In this document: positions 8,836 to 17,097 of the stretch, piece by piece
How positions within the stretch are numbered: the first letter of the stretch is position 1
Layout: each line of letters begins with the position of its first letter
From: Sphingomonas faeni
GTDB lineage: Bacteria > Pseudomonadota > Alphaproteobacteria > Sphingomonadales > Sphingomonadaceae
DNA length: 64,000 nt
Assembly: GCF_024273235.1 (NCBI RefSeq)
Contig: NZ_JANBVH010000026.1
Coordinates: 1 to 64,000 of the forward strand
Reading direction: 5' to 3'
Made by a program: the position numbers and the translations under genes
The notes under the pieces: model-generated
Seen by the model: the letters and a program-made list of their open reading frames with translations, nothing else
The model's database searches: none
Told to the model about the DNA's origin: nothing

Positions 8836-9603
8836 TCAGCGGCGGGCGATCAGGTCCCGCACGAGGTCGAGGTCGGCTGGCTTGTCGACATCGACCGCCG
8901 CGAGGCCGAACGGGGTCGCGACCGCGGCGGCGTCGAGGCCGGCGAGACGTCCCAGATGCGCGAGCGCGGCGACCAGCGTCAGGCGACCGGACATGTACCG
9001 GACCAGCGTGCCGATCCCGAGCCGGCGGACGATCCGCCAGGGCCGCTTGCGATCCGCCTCGACCTGCGCCCATAGATCGAGTGCGGCGACCGATCGGGGG
9101 GTGGCGAAGTGGAACAGGTTGCAGCCCGACCAGGCGCCATCGGCAAAGCGGAGATAGGTGCGGCGCGTGCCCGGCGCGGCGGCTTCGATCACGTCCTGGC
9201 GTGCGAGCAACGCGGCGACGTCGGCGTGCGCGGGGGCATCGGTGAGGAAGCGGGTGATCCATTCGGGCCGGAGCAGCGCGTGATCCGCGGTGGTCACGAG
9301 CAGCGGCGTGCCGAGTGCCTCGATGCCGTCGCGGACGCTGTGGCTGGGACCGGAAGCGGCGGTCAGGACGGTGAGGCCGAGCGCGACGGCGGCAGCGCGG
9401 ACCGCATCGTCGGACACCGAGACCGCGATCCGCGTCGCACCGGCCTCGCGCAACGCCTGGGCGACGCGGGCGAGCAGGGTCTGGCCGTCGAGTTCGATCA
9501 GCGCCTTGTGCGAGACGCCGGCATAGGCCGCGACGGGGTCGATGCCGCCGCGCGATCCGGCGAGGATCAGCGCGCTGAAACCTTGGTCAGCAGAGGCGCT
9601 CAT
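8836..9603 (-). CDS. NTP transferase domain protein of the lipid-kinase operon
   Basis: The nucleotidyltransferase N-terminus ALILAGSRGGIDPVA is of the MobA/GlmU type, with the Lys of SHKALIELDG and the metal-binding Asp of VTTADHALL. The protein has 255 residues. The start at 9603 overlaps the stop of the preceding gene (ATGA), indicating translational coupling. It is the last of three genes (lipid kinase, Tam41-like protein, this). From memory, Caulobacter cpgABC, needed for ceramide phosphoglycerate, has the same three protein types, so this enzyme may transfer a headgroup to a phosphorylated lipid. The substrate is not shown by sequence. Confidence 0.8.
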   Translation of the reverse strand: MSASADQGFSALILAGSRGGIDPVAAYAGVSHKALIELDGQTLLARVAQALREAGATRIAVSVSDDAVRAAAVALGLTVLTAASGPSHSVRDGIEALGTPLLVTTADHALLRPEWITRFLTDAPAHADVAALLARQDVIEAAAPGTRRTYLRFADGAWSGCNLFHFATPRSVAALDLWAQVEADRKRPWRIVRRLGIGTLVRYMSGRLTLVAALAHLGRLAGLDAAAVATPFGLAAVDVDKPADLDLVRDLIARR

Positions 9604-10502
9604 ACCGTCTTGGCTCCGGTGCGCGCGCGCCAGACCCGCCAGAACACGCCGGGGGCCGCGAGGATCGGATGCTTCTCGCGCCACGGGGTCAGCGGCACGG
9701 CGACGCCGGTGTGGCGCTCGACCTTCCAGATGCCGTAGCGGGCGGCGCCCTCGAAGGTGAAGGCGGCGCGCACCAGGCGGGCGACGTTGATCGGCTTGCC
9801 GGCGCGGCGGCGGCGTGCCCAGGCCTTGAGCAGCACCTCACGTCGTGCCGGCGCCAGGTCGGGTTTCAGCATCCCGGCCTCGTCGCGGAAGGCGATGCCG
9901 TCCGCAGTCCAGGCGAGCGGGAGGAGTTCGGCATACCGGCCTGGGTCGAAGCCGAGGATATGCCCCTCGCGGCCTTTGCGTTCGACGCGGAGTTCGGCGG
10001 CATAGGTCTGGCGGAACAGCGCGCGCCAATACTCGTCGGCGGTGCCCGTCTCGGGGCCGAGCGCAGCGGCAAAGCGCGCGGCGGACTTGGCCGCGTCGGC
10101 GATCGCCTCGGCGACCTGCGTCGCGGTATCCGGATCGCGCACCCAGACCAGCGCGGAGGGTTGTACGAACCGGGTCCAGATCGTCGTGTCGAGCGTCCGC
10201 GCCGCCGCCGCCTTGGCAAAGGTCGCTAACCGCATGGTGGCGATCTTCGCGCGCAGCGTCTCGCCGTGCAGGTCGAACTCTCGGTAGCTGACGGTCGGCC
10301 ACATGCCGCGCTCGGGCGGGCCTGCGGTCAGCACGTAGAAATCGAGCACGCCTTCGGTTTCGCCGGTGCGCAGGTTCGAGCCGTAGAATAGCACCGCCAC
10401 GGTCCCGGCCGCGCTCTCGGCGAGTATCGCAGAGACGTCGCGGACCGCGGGGATAGTGGGGACGTGCAACTGGCGGCGGACGACGTCGCCGAGCGTTATC
10501 AC
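9600..10502 (-). CDS. Tam41-like lipid nucleotidyltransferase (putative)
   Basis: A 300-residue protein. VLFYGSNLRTGE followed by GVLDFYVL (residues 37-58) matches the GS-(x)n-D-F pattern of nucleotidyltransferase-fold enzymes such as Tam41, the mitochondrial CDP-diacylglycerol synthase. A second conserved block YREFDLHGETLRAKIATM follows. No membrane helix is obvious. The GTG start at 10502 overlaps the stop of the lipid kinase by four bases (GTGA), and its own stop overlaps the next start, so all three are coupled. A likely role is activation of a phosphorylated lipid with CTP. The family call rests on a short motif and is moderate. Confidence 0.65.
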   Translation of the reverse strand: MITLGDVVRRQLHVPTIPAVRDVSAILAESAAGTVAVLFYGSNLRTGETEGVLDFYVLTAGPPERGMWPTVSYREFDLHGETLRAKIATMRLATFAKAAAARTLDTTIWTRFVQPSALVWVRDPDTATQVAEAIADAAKSAARFAAALGPETGTADEYWRALFRQTYAAELRVERKGREGHILGFDPGRYAELLPLAWTADGIAFRDEAGMLKPDLAPARREVLLKAWARRRRAGKPINVARLVRAAFTFEGAARYGIWKVERHTGVAVPLTPWREKHPILAAPGVFWRVWRARTGAKTV

Positions 10503-11590
10503 GGGACGACGAAACTGAGCTGGCGCGCTTCGCGGACGGTCAGGTCGCCGCCGGGATAGACTTCGCCGTCGAGGATGAAGCCCGAGTCGATCGACAGGTC
10601 GAAGCTCGGCGTATCGATCCGGTGATAGCCCGCGCGATCGAGCCAGGCGGCGGGCGAGCCGGCGACGATCAGCGGCGTCGCGGCGGCGAGCCAGCGCGGC
10701 GGCGCATCGACCACCAGCGTCTTCAACCCGGCGCGCGGTACGCCGAACGGACGGATGCCGATCGGCATGCGCTTCAGCGTCGAGGCGAGCAGGATGTAGC
10801 GCGCGCGATCGGTGTCGGCATGCTTGCCGGCGGCGTGCACGCCCTCGTCACCGCGCGACTGGAAGCGGATCCGCATCCGGTTGCCGGCGCGCCACGCGCT
10901 GTTGGCGCCACCGAACAGCGTCTGCAGGATCGCCCAGCACAGCGCGAGCCCGACCGCGACGCCGTTGAACGCGCCGGCGCGGTGCGTGCGTTGCGCCAGA
11001 GCGGTGGCATCGACGAACGCGCCCGCGCCGAACAGGAAGCCGCACAGTTTCGCGCCGCTATCCTTGCGGATCACCTCGACCGGGCTGCGCAGCTTCACGC
11101 GACCATGGCGGGCCGCGGTCAGTGCCTGATCGAGCGTCCAGGTATCGGGGATGCCGAGATCGAGCGCGAGCGCGTTGGTCTTGCCCGACGGGACGATTGC
11201 GACGCGGGGTGCGGCGCCAGTCCAGACGCGCGCGGCGGCGGTCATCACGTCGCGGATCGTGCCGTCGCCACCGTCGATCACGAGCAGTTCGATGCCGTGA
11301 CGTGCGAAATCGGTCAGCACCTCGGCCAGCTCGGCCTGGGTGCGCGGCGTGACGGCGAGGACGGTGCCGGACAGGAACGGCTTGGTCGCCTCGACGCTGC
11401 TGCGGTTGCGATGGCTCTTCGGGTTGCAGATGATGCCGGTGCGAATCTTCGCGGCTGCCTCGCGCGGGTTCACGCTGGCGCGTTCGGACGCAGCCGAATC
11501 GAACATCCCCTCAGGCAGCCACGCGGGCGCGACTGGAGGGGAGAGCGATTGCCTGCCAAAGGCGTCGAAGTTCGAAACAGCATCAGCCAC
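10499..11590 (-). CDS. Lipid kinase of the diacylglycerol/sphingosine/ceramide kinase family
   Basis: DAGK-catalytic fold, 363 residues from a GTG start (an ATG at 11506 is an alternative; the first 45 residues look disordered). Motifs are IICNPKS (residues 53-59), the nucleotide loop VIDGGDGTIRD (about 104-114) and VPSGKTNALALD (133-144). It heads an operon with a Tam41-like protein and an NTP transferase. The same combination in Caulobacter includes the ceramide kinase CpgB, and sphingomonads make ceramides, so ceramide is a better substrate guess than diacylglycerol. The kinase call is firm; the substrate is inferred. Confidence 0.8.
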   Translation of the reverse strand: MADAVSNFDAFGRQSLSPPVAPAWLPEGMFDSAASERASVNPREAAAKIRTGIICNPKSHRNRSSVEATKPFLSGTVLAVTPRTQAELAEVLTDFARHGIELLVIDGGDGTIRDVMTAAARVWTGAAPRVAIVPSGKTNALALDLGIPDTWTLDQALTAARHGRVKLRSPVEVIRKDSGAKLCGFLFGAGAFVDATALAQRTHRAGAFNGVAVGLALCWAILQTLFGGANSAWRAGNRMRIRFQSRGDEGVHAAGKHADTDRARYILLASTLKRMPIGIRPFGVPRAGLKTLVVDAPPRWLAAATPLIVAGSPAAWLDRAGYHRIDTPSFDLSIDSGFILDGEVYPGGDLTVREARQLSFVVP

Positions 11591-11679
11591 GATATAGAGA
11601 TACCCGTCACGGCACAGAACCGCTACAAATTTGTGTCAGCAAGATTTCCGTTCCGCGTCAGGCGCAGTCCGGACGCATA

Positions 11680-12141
11680 TTATCGGCGGTACCGCATCTT
11701 CATCCGTACGACGGTGCCGGAGGCGGGCAGGGCCGTACGGGCCGATTCGAACGACGGCAGCCCGATCGAGGTCGGCGCGTCATTGGAGAAGCCGAAGCCC
11801 TCCTTCGGCATGAACAGCGTCCGGTTGAAATCATGATCGCTATTCTCGTCGTGATATTGCGCGATCGCGTAATAACCGGGCTTGAGCCAGAAACAGGCGC
11901 GCGGGTTCGCCGCCGACACGCGCGCGCGCGCCAGCTTCGCGCCCTTCGCCAGGAACCGCTTCTTGTCGTCGGGATAGACCGTGAAGGCGACTTCGCCGAC
12001 ATGGTTGTGCATCGTCGTCGCCTCGAGGATCAGCTTGGCGTTGCCATTGCCCGGCGTGCCCTCGCAGGTCTCGGCGGCGCGCGCCTGGACCGGCGCAAGC
12101 GCGGCGGCCGCGCCCAGCGCCATAAGGATTACATGGTTCAT
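11680..12141 (-). CDS. DUF2141-type secreted protein
   Basis: A 153-residue protein with a signal peptide (MNHVILMALGAAAALAPVQA, cleavage near ARA-AE). The mature part resembles the DUF2141 family: VAFTVYPDDKKRFLAKGAKL, then GYYAIAQYHDENSDHDFNRT and MPKEGFGFSNDA. Two Cys residues could form a disulfide in the periplasm. Function is unknown. It is upstream of the lipid-kinase operon on the same strand, separated by about 90 bases that include the palindrome ACAAATTTGT at 11625-11634. Confidence 0.85.
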   Translation of the reverse strand: MNHVILMALGAAAALAPVQARAAETCEGTPGNGNAKLILEATTMHNHVGEVAFTVYPDDKKRFLAKGAKLARARVSAANPRACFWLKPGYYAIAQYHDENSDHDFNRTLFMPKEGFGFSNDAPTSIGLPSFESARTALPASGTVVRMKMRYRR

Positions 12142-12218
12142 CGGCAGACTAAGACCCGAAAATAGTGGCGATAGAGCGGCGCGCAGATGACATTTGCGAC
12201 GTGAACAGGGCGTTTATC

Positions 12219-12244
12219 GCCCCCGCCCGGAGCTTGCCGGGGGC
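12219..12244 (-). terminator. Hairpin after the flippase gene
   Basis: GCCCCCG and CGGGGGC form a 7-bp stem immediately past the flippase stop codon. No strong T-run follows, so it may stabilise the transcript rather than terminate it. Confidence 0.45.
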
Positions 12245-12245
12245 T

Positions 12246-13607
12246 CTATGCAGGCTGCGCTTCGTCCGGCGTGCGGGTCATCCGGGCCGCCGCGAACCCC
12301 AGCAGGATCGCCACCGCGACCGATCCGGTGGCGACCGCCGCGGCGATACCCGCCGATCCATAAGCGGGCATCAGCAAGAATGCCGCGACGAACAGCAGGC
12401 CGACGCCGACCGCACGGATCGCGAACACCGTGCCGGCGCGGTGCAGTGCGGTCATCACCGTGTCGAGGCTGACCGTGGCGAGGTCGAAGCACCCGGCGGC
12501 AGCCAGCCACAACAGCACCGGATAGGCGCCGACGAACGACTTGCCGCCGACCAGCTTCAGGATCGGCTCGCCGACCAGCGCGACGATCGCGAGGATGACG
12601 AGCGCCGCCGCCGTGCTGGCCAGCATCGTCCGCACGAGGATGCGGCGGAGGCGCGAGGGCTCGGCGGTGCGGACCGCGCGGACGATCTCGGGGAAGGCGG
12701 CGCGCGACAGCATCTGCGACAGTTTCGCGAGCGCCTGTGCCAGCTGAGTCGCCAGCCGGAACGCACCCGCCGCCGCCGGACCGATGGACGCGCCGACCAG
12801 CAGCAGAGGGATCTGCTTGCTCGACAGGCCCAGCGTCGCGCTGGCGTTGGTGCTGAGCGAAAAGCGGACGATGCCGGGATTCTCGTCGCGGACCTGCCGC
12901 CACGTCCCCCGGCCGCTCGCGAGCAGGCGCAGGTCGCCACTGCGCGCGACCATGATCCAATAGGTCGCGGCGGTGACGATCTCGGCGACCGCCCAGGCGA
13001 GCATGAAGCCGCGGATCGTCGGTTCGAAGATCATCGCCGCGCCCGCACCGACGAACCGCATGATCGGCGTCATGCTGTCCGCCACCGCCGACAACGAGAA
13101 TTTGTCGCGCAGCCGCAGGATACCGAGCGGGGTCGAGCGGATCGTGATCAGCTGCACCACCGCGAACATCAGCGTGTCGCGCATCAGGTCGGGCGGGATG
13201 CCGAACCCGTCGCTCCACGCGAACAGGATCGCCACGGTCAGCACGGCACCGACCAGCGCACTGCACAAATCGAGGATCGCCGACAGCCGGAGCAGGCGCG
13301 CAAGCCGCGGCGTGTCGCCCTGCTGGATCGGCTCGACGCCGTATTGGACGATGATCTGCCACGTCTGGAAGCCGACAAAGGTCGCCAGCGCCTGTGCCGC
13401 ACCCGAGATCAGCGCGAACCGGCCGAAGTCGACCACGCCCAGCGTGCGCGTCGCGAACCCGAGATAGAAGAGCGACAGGATCGCCAGCACGCTGCGACTG
13501 GCGAGCAGCCAGCCGAGGTTGCGCGCCGCCGCCCGGAATATCCCGGTCGTGCCGGCGCGTGCCGGCGCATCTGCCGGGGCCGGAGAAGGAGCGGGGTCCT
13601 GAACCAT
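12246..13607 (-). CDS. Polysaccharide flippase-like membrane protein
   Basis: Wzx/MOP-superfamily transporter, 453 residues with about 12-14 hydrophobic segments. The N-terminal RNLGWLLASRSVLAILSLFYLG and the GRFALISGAAQAL stretch are typical of lipid-linked oligosaccharide flippases. The start at 13607 (MVQDPAPS) follows a non-coding leader; the longer frame is Arg/Pro-rich and was rejected. It is divergent from an asparagine synthase of the exopolysaccharide type, which suggests surface polysaccharide assembly. It acts in the inner membrane. Confidence 0.85.
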   Translation of the reverse strand: MVQDPAPSPAPADAPARAGTTGIFRAAARNLGWLLASRSVLAILSLFYLGFATRTLGVVDFGRFALISGAAQALATFVGFQTWQIIVQYGVEPIQQGDTPRLARLLRLSAILDLCSALVGAVLTVAILFAWSDGFGIPPDLMRDTLMFAVVQLITIRSTPLGILRLRDKFSLSAVADSMTPIMRFVGAGAAMIFEPTIRGFMLAWAVAEIVTAATYWIMVARSGDLRLLASGRGTWRQVRDENPGIVRFSLSTNASATLGLSSKQIPLLLVGASIGPAAAGAFRLATQLAQALAKLSQMLSRAAFPEIVRAVRTAEPSRLRRILVRTMLASTAAALVILAIVALVGEPILKLVGGKSFVGAYPVLLWLAAAGCFDLATVSLDTVMTALHRAGTVFAIRAVGVGLLFVAAFLLMPAYGSAGIAAAVATGSVAVAILLGFAAARMTRTPDEAQPA

Positions 13608-13741
13608 CTGCGACCGGCCCCTAGAGCGCGACGGCGGGTGCGGCAAGGTTTCGGGGGCCGGCGAGGTGTGAAGAAGGGGCCGGGGCGCCCAAAGGTGACA
13701 AAGCGCCGGGCGGCTCCTAGACCGCGCGCGTTCGGGCGGCG

Positions 13742-15685
13742 GTGCTGCCGTCATGCGAGGGATCGTTCGTCATCTGCGGAATTGCCGGCCTTTATGCGCG
13801 AGGTGGCGCTGCGGCCTCGCCCCGCCTCGTGACCGCGCCCCTCATTACGGCGCAGTGCGACGCGATCCTCCACCGCGGGCCCGACGACCAGGGCGTGATG
13901 ACCGATGGCGATTTCGGGTTCGGCATGCGCCGACTGAGCATCATCGACATCGAGGGTGGCCACCAGCCGTTCCATTCGCCCGACGGCCGCTATGCGCTCG
14001 TCTTCAATGGCGAGATCTACAATTTCCGCGAATTGCGGCGTGAATTGCAGGCGCTGGGGCGGGTGTTCGACAGCGCGGGCGATACCGAGGTCATCCTGGC
14101 CGGCTACGAACGCTGGGGCGACGACGTCTGGGCGCGGCTCGATGGGATGTTCGCGGTCGCGGTGTGGGATACGCACGCCCGGCGCCTGATCCTCGCGCGC
14201 GATCCGATCGGCATCAAGCCGCTATATTATACCGACCAGGCCGCCGGCTTCGCATTCGGCTCCGAACTCAAGACGCTGACGCTGTTGCCCGGCATGGTGT
14301 TCGACGTCGACCGCCGTGCGCTCCACGATTATTTCAGCTTCGGCCATGTCCGCACCCCGCGATCGATCTACGCGCAGGTGAGGACGCTGCCGCCGGGTCA
14401 CGTGATGACCGTCGAGGCGAGCGGACCGCCGACGCTGCGCGCCTATTGGACGCCCGCCTATCGTCCCGCCGAGCCCTTGTCGGAAGCGCAGTGGATCGAG
14501 CGGTTCCGCGACGAATGGCTCGACACGATCGGCCAGCAGATGGTCGCGGACGTCGATGTCGGCGCGTTCCTGTCGGGCGGCGTCGATTCGTCCGCGGTGG
14601 TCGCGGCGATGGCGCAGGTGTCGGACCGCCCGGTTCGTACCTTCACGATCGGCTTTCCCGACCCGCGTTTCGACGAATCGCCGCACGCCGAGGCGATCGC
14701 GCGGCATCTCGGCTGCCACCACGTCACGCGCACGCTGGAGCTCGCGGATGCGCAGGCGATGCTGCCCGAGGTCCAGCATTGTTATGACGAGCCGTTCGCC
14801 GATCCGTCCGCAGTGCCGACCTGGTATGTCAGCCAGATCGCCGCGCAGGAGGTGAAGGTCGCGCTGTCGGGCGATGGCGGCGACGAACTGTTCTTCGGGT
14901 ATAAGCGCCATGCGACCGAGCGGCGGATCGGCGCGCTGCCGGCCCCGTTGCGCCGGCTCGCGCGCGCGCTGGACGCGGTGCCGACCTTGCCGTCGCGCCA
15001 TGCGAACGCGGTGTTGCAGCGCTGGCGGAAGACCACCGGCAGCGCCGCACTCCCGAACGGCATCGCGCGGTTCTTCGCCAAGACGCAGATCACGAACGAA
15101 GCCTTCCGCCGCGAGATATTCTCGGCCGAGTTCATCGCCGAGGAGGAGGGCGGGATCGCCGCGCTGGTCGCGGAATATTTCCCCGATCCCGACGCGATCT
15201 CCACCGACACGCTGGAGCAGTTCGGGCTCGCCGACCTCGCGCTCAACCTGCCCGGCGCGATGCTGACCAAGGTCGACCGCGCGAGCATGGCGCATTCGCT
15301 CGAAGTGCGCGTGCCGATGCTGGGGCAGGGCATGGTCGACCTCGCGCTGTCGATGCCCGCCGACATGAAGCTGCACGGCAAGGTCGGCAAATACGTGATC
15401 CGGCAGGCGATCGCACCGTGGCTGCCGGAGGGGATCCTCGACCGGCGAAAACAGGGCTTCCAGATGCCGCTCGCTGCTTGGTTCGCGGGCGATTTCGGGG
15501 CGTATGCGGAGCAGCTCTGGCGCGACAGTGGCGTGCGCGAGCAGGGGATGTGGCGCGCCGGCGCCGTCGACAAGGTGTTCGCCGATCACCGTGCGGGGAA
15601 GCGGGATTACAGCCGGTTCCTGTACGCGCTGGCGATCTACTGCCTGTGGTGGATCGGCCGGCCCAAGGCGCTGCACATCCCCTGA
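13742..15685 (+). CDS. asnB: Asparagine synthase (glutamine-hydrolysing), exopolysaccharide type
   Basis: N-terminal class II glutaminase domain (CGIAGLYA, then HRGPDDQG and FNGEIYNF) and C-terminal synthetase domain with the PP-loop FLSGGVDSSAVVA and SGDGGDELFFGYKRH. The length near 640 residues fits the XrtA/PEP-CTERM-associated amidotransferase subgroup, in line with the neighbouring flippase. The catalytic Cys must be N-terminal, yet the only canonical start is GTG at 13742, which adds 11 residues before it. The codon directly before the Cys is ATC at 13772, with GAGGGA nine bases upstream. The true start may be that ATC, or a short propeptide is removed. Confidence 0.92.
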   Translation: MLPSCEGSFVICGIAGLYARGGAAASPRLVTAPLITAQCDAILHRGPDDQGVMTDGDFGFGMRRLSIIDIEGGHQPFHSPDGRYALVFNGEIYNFRELRRELQALGRVFDSAGDTEVILAGYERWGDDVWARLDGMFAVAVWDTHARRLILARDPIGIKPLYYTDQAAGFAFGSELKTLTLLPGMVFDVDRRALHDYFSFGHVRTPRSIYAQVRTLPPGHVMTVEASGPPTLRAYWTPAYRPAEPLSEAQWIERFRDEWLDTIGQQMVADVDVGAFLSGGVDSSAVVAAMAQVSDRPVRTFTIGFPDPRFDESPHAEAIARHLGCHHVTRTLELADAQAMLPEVQHCYDEPFADPSAVPTWYVSQIAAQEVKVALSGDGGDELFFGYKRHATERRIGALPAPLRRLARALDAVPTLPSRHANAVLQRWRKTTGSAALPNGIARFFAKTQITNEAFRREIFSAEFIAEEEGGIAALVAEYFPDPDAISTDTLEQFGLADLALNLPGAMLTKVDRASMAHSLEVRVPMLGQGMVDLALSMPADMKLHGKVGKYVIRQAIAPWLPEGILDRRKQGFQMPLAAWFAGDFGAYAEQLWRDSGVREQGMWRAGAVDKVFADHRAGKRDYSRFLYALAIYCLWWIGRPKALHIP

Positions 15686-15809
15686 TCCTCCCCCGCAAGG
15701 GGGAGGTGGCTGGCCCTTGCCAGACGGAGGGGGAGGCAGGCGATCACCGGGGTTGCGTGTCCTCCCCCTTCGTCACCTGCGGTGCCACCTCCCCCTGGCG
15801 GGGGAGGAT
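15685..15809. repeat. Paired-hairpin repeat, family B, copy 2
   Basis: It has the same architecture as 203-327: inverted arms with 8-bp stems CCTCCCCC/GGGGGAGG. It begins on the last base of the asnB stop codon and ends two bases before the stop of the convergent CDP-alcohol transferase gene, filling the whole intergenic gap. Confidence 0.88.
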
Positions 15810-15811
15810 TG

Positions 15812-16936
15812 TTACGCCAGCCAACTCACCAACGTCTCGCCCCGCGCCTTGCGCAGCATCGCCTGCACCAGCCGCACCAGATGCACCACCAGCGAGATCG
15901 CCGTCCACGCCGCAACCCCGATGATCCCCCAGTCCGGCCGCGTCACCAGCAGCCCCGCGAACAGGATCACCATGTTCGGATTGCGTCGCGCGGTGATCAG
16001 CCGGAACCAGCTGTCGAACCGCTCCCACACATGGATGTGCATCCCGAACCGGACGATGAACGCCCCCTCGATCAACCGCTGCGCGACATAGCCGAACAGC
16101 ATCGTCCCGATCACCGCCCAGAACATACGGTCCTCCAGCGGTCGCCCGTACGGCGCACACCCCGCCGCCCAGGCCCACCACCAGAAGGGCGGATGCACCA
16201 GGTCCACCCCGTGATCCCACGCATTGCCGAGCTTCGACGACGTGATCGTACACCGCGCCAGCTTCCCGTCGACGGTGTCGAGCACCATGAAGAACAGGCC
16301 CGTGGCAAGCCCCGTCCAGAACCAGCCATGCCAGAACGCCACCGTCGCGACGATGCACAGCACCGATCCGAGCGCCGTCACCTGGTTCGGCGTGATCCCG
16401 GCGCGCGCGCAGACCCGCGTGATCGCCAGCGCCCATTCCGGCCACAGATATTTGGTCAGCAGGTCGGTGACGCCCTTGTACGCGCCGACATAGCTCGCCC
16501 GCTCGATCGCCGGCACCGCGGCGGGGGTGAGCAGTTCGGCGAACGGCCGTTCGCGCTTCCGGAGCGCTTCGTTGAGGATGCCCTCCTCGGCCTCGGCGGC
16601 GATCACGGTGAGACCAGTCACCAGCGGCGCTTCGCCGAGCATCGCCGCGGTCATGCGATCGCGTTCGCCGGCGTCGCGGACATGCGCCAGCACGGGCACG
16701 CCGGTGCGCGTGACGACGGTCCCGGGCCGTGACTTAAGATGCGCGATCCATACCGGATCGAAGGCGTAGGCGAGGTTGGCGAGGATGACGGGGCCGGTGC
16801 TGTCGTCGGTATCCGGGGCCAACCCCTGCGCGACGCCGATCCGCCGGATCCGCTCGGCATTGGTCATGCCCCAGAGCAGCGTGTCGTTCGCCCGGACGGT
16901 CCGGAGCGTTGGCGAAGGGGCTGTCGAATCTACCAT
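15812..16936 (-). CDS. CDP-alcohol phosphatidyltransferase family protein
   Basis: Integral membrane enzyme, 374 residues. The CDP-alcohol signature D-G-X2-A-R-X8-G-X3-D-X3-D is complete (from VDGKLARC to WDHGVDLVHP, about residues 219-245), so it should be active. About 150 residues before the first membrane helix form a soluble domain that I do not recognise; some family members carry a cytidylyltransferase there. A few helices follow the motif. It is on the same strand as the glycerophosphotransferase-like and LicC-like genes upstream, separated by a family E repeat, and may use the CDP-alcohol the latter makes. Confidence 0.88.
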   Translation of the reverse strand: MVDSTAPSPTLRTVRANDTLLWGMTNAERIRRIGVAQGLAPDTDDSTGPVILANLAYAFDPVWIAHLKSRPGTVVTRTGVPVLAHVRDAGERDRMTAAMLGEAPLVTGLTVIAAEAEEGILNEALRKRERPFAELLTPAAVPAIERASYVGAYKGVTDLLTKYLWPEWALAITRVCARAGITPNQVTALGSVLCIVATVAFWHGWFWTGLATGLFFMVLDTVDGKLARCTITSSKLGNAWDHGVDLVHPPFWWWAWAAGCAPYGRPLEDRMFWAVIGTMLFGYVAQRLIEGAFIVRFGMHIHVWERFDSWFRLITARRNPNMVILFAGLLVTRPDWGIIGVAAWTAISLVVHLVRLVQAMLRKARGETLVSWLA

Positions 16937-17010
16937 CCCGCACCCGTTACCCGATCTGGTCGTGAAAGCGAGAGGGGGTGGCGACGGCGAGCGGTCCTAG
17001 ATCGCTTCGT

Positions 17011-17088
17011 GTTCCCCCGCGAAGGCGGGGGCCCAGGATCAAGCAGCGCTGCGGTTGGTATCCTGGACCCCCGCTTCCGCGGGGGAAC
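17011..17088. repeat. Paired-hairpin repeat, family E, copy 1
   Basis: Inverted arms begin GTTCCCCCGC with stem CCCCCGC-GAAG-GCGGGGG, then GGCCCAGG. The spacer is about 23 bp. It lies between the CDP-alcohol transferase gene and the upstream gene of the same strand, nine bases past the stop of the latter. Confidence 0.87.
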
Positions 17089-17097
17089 AGCTGTTTG

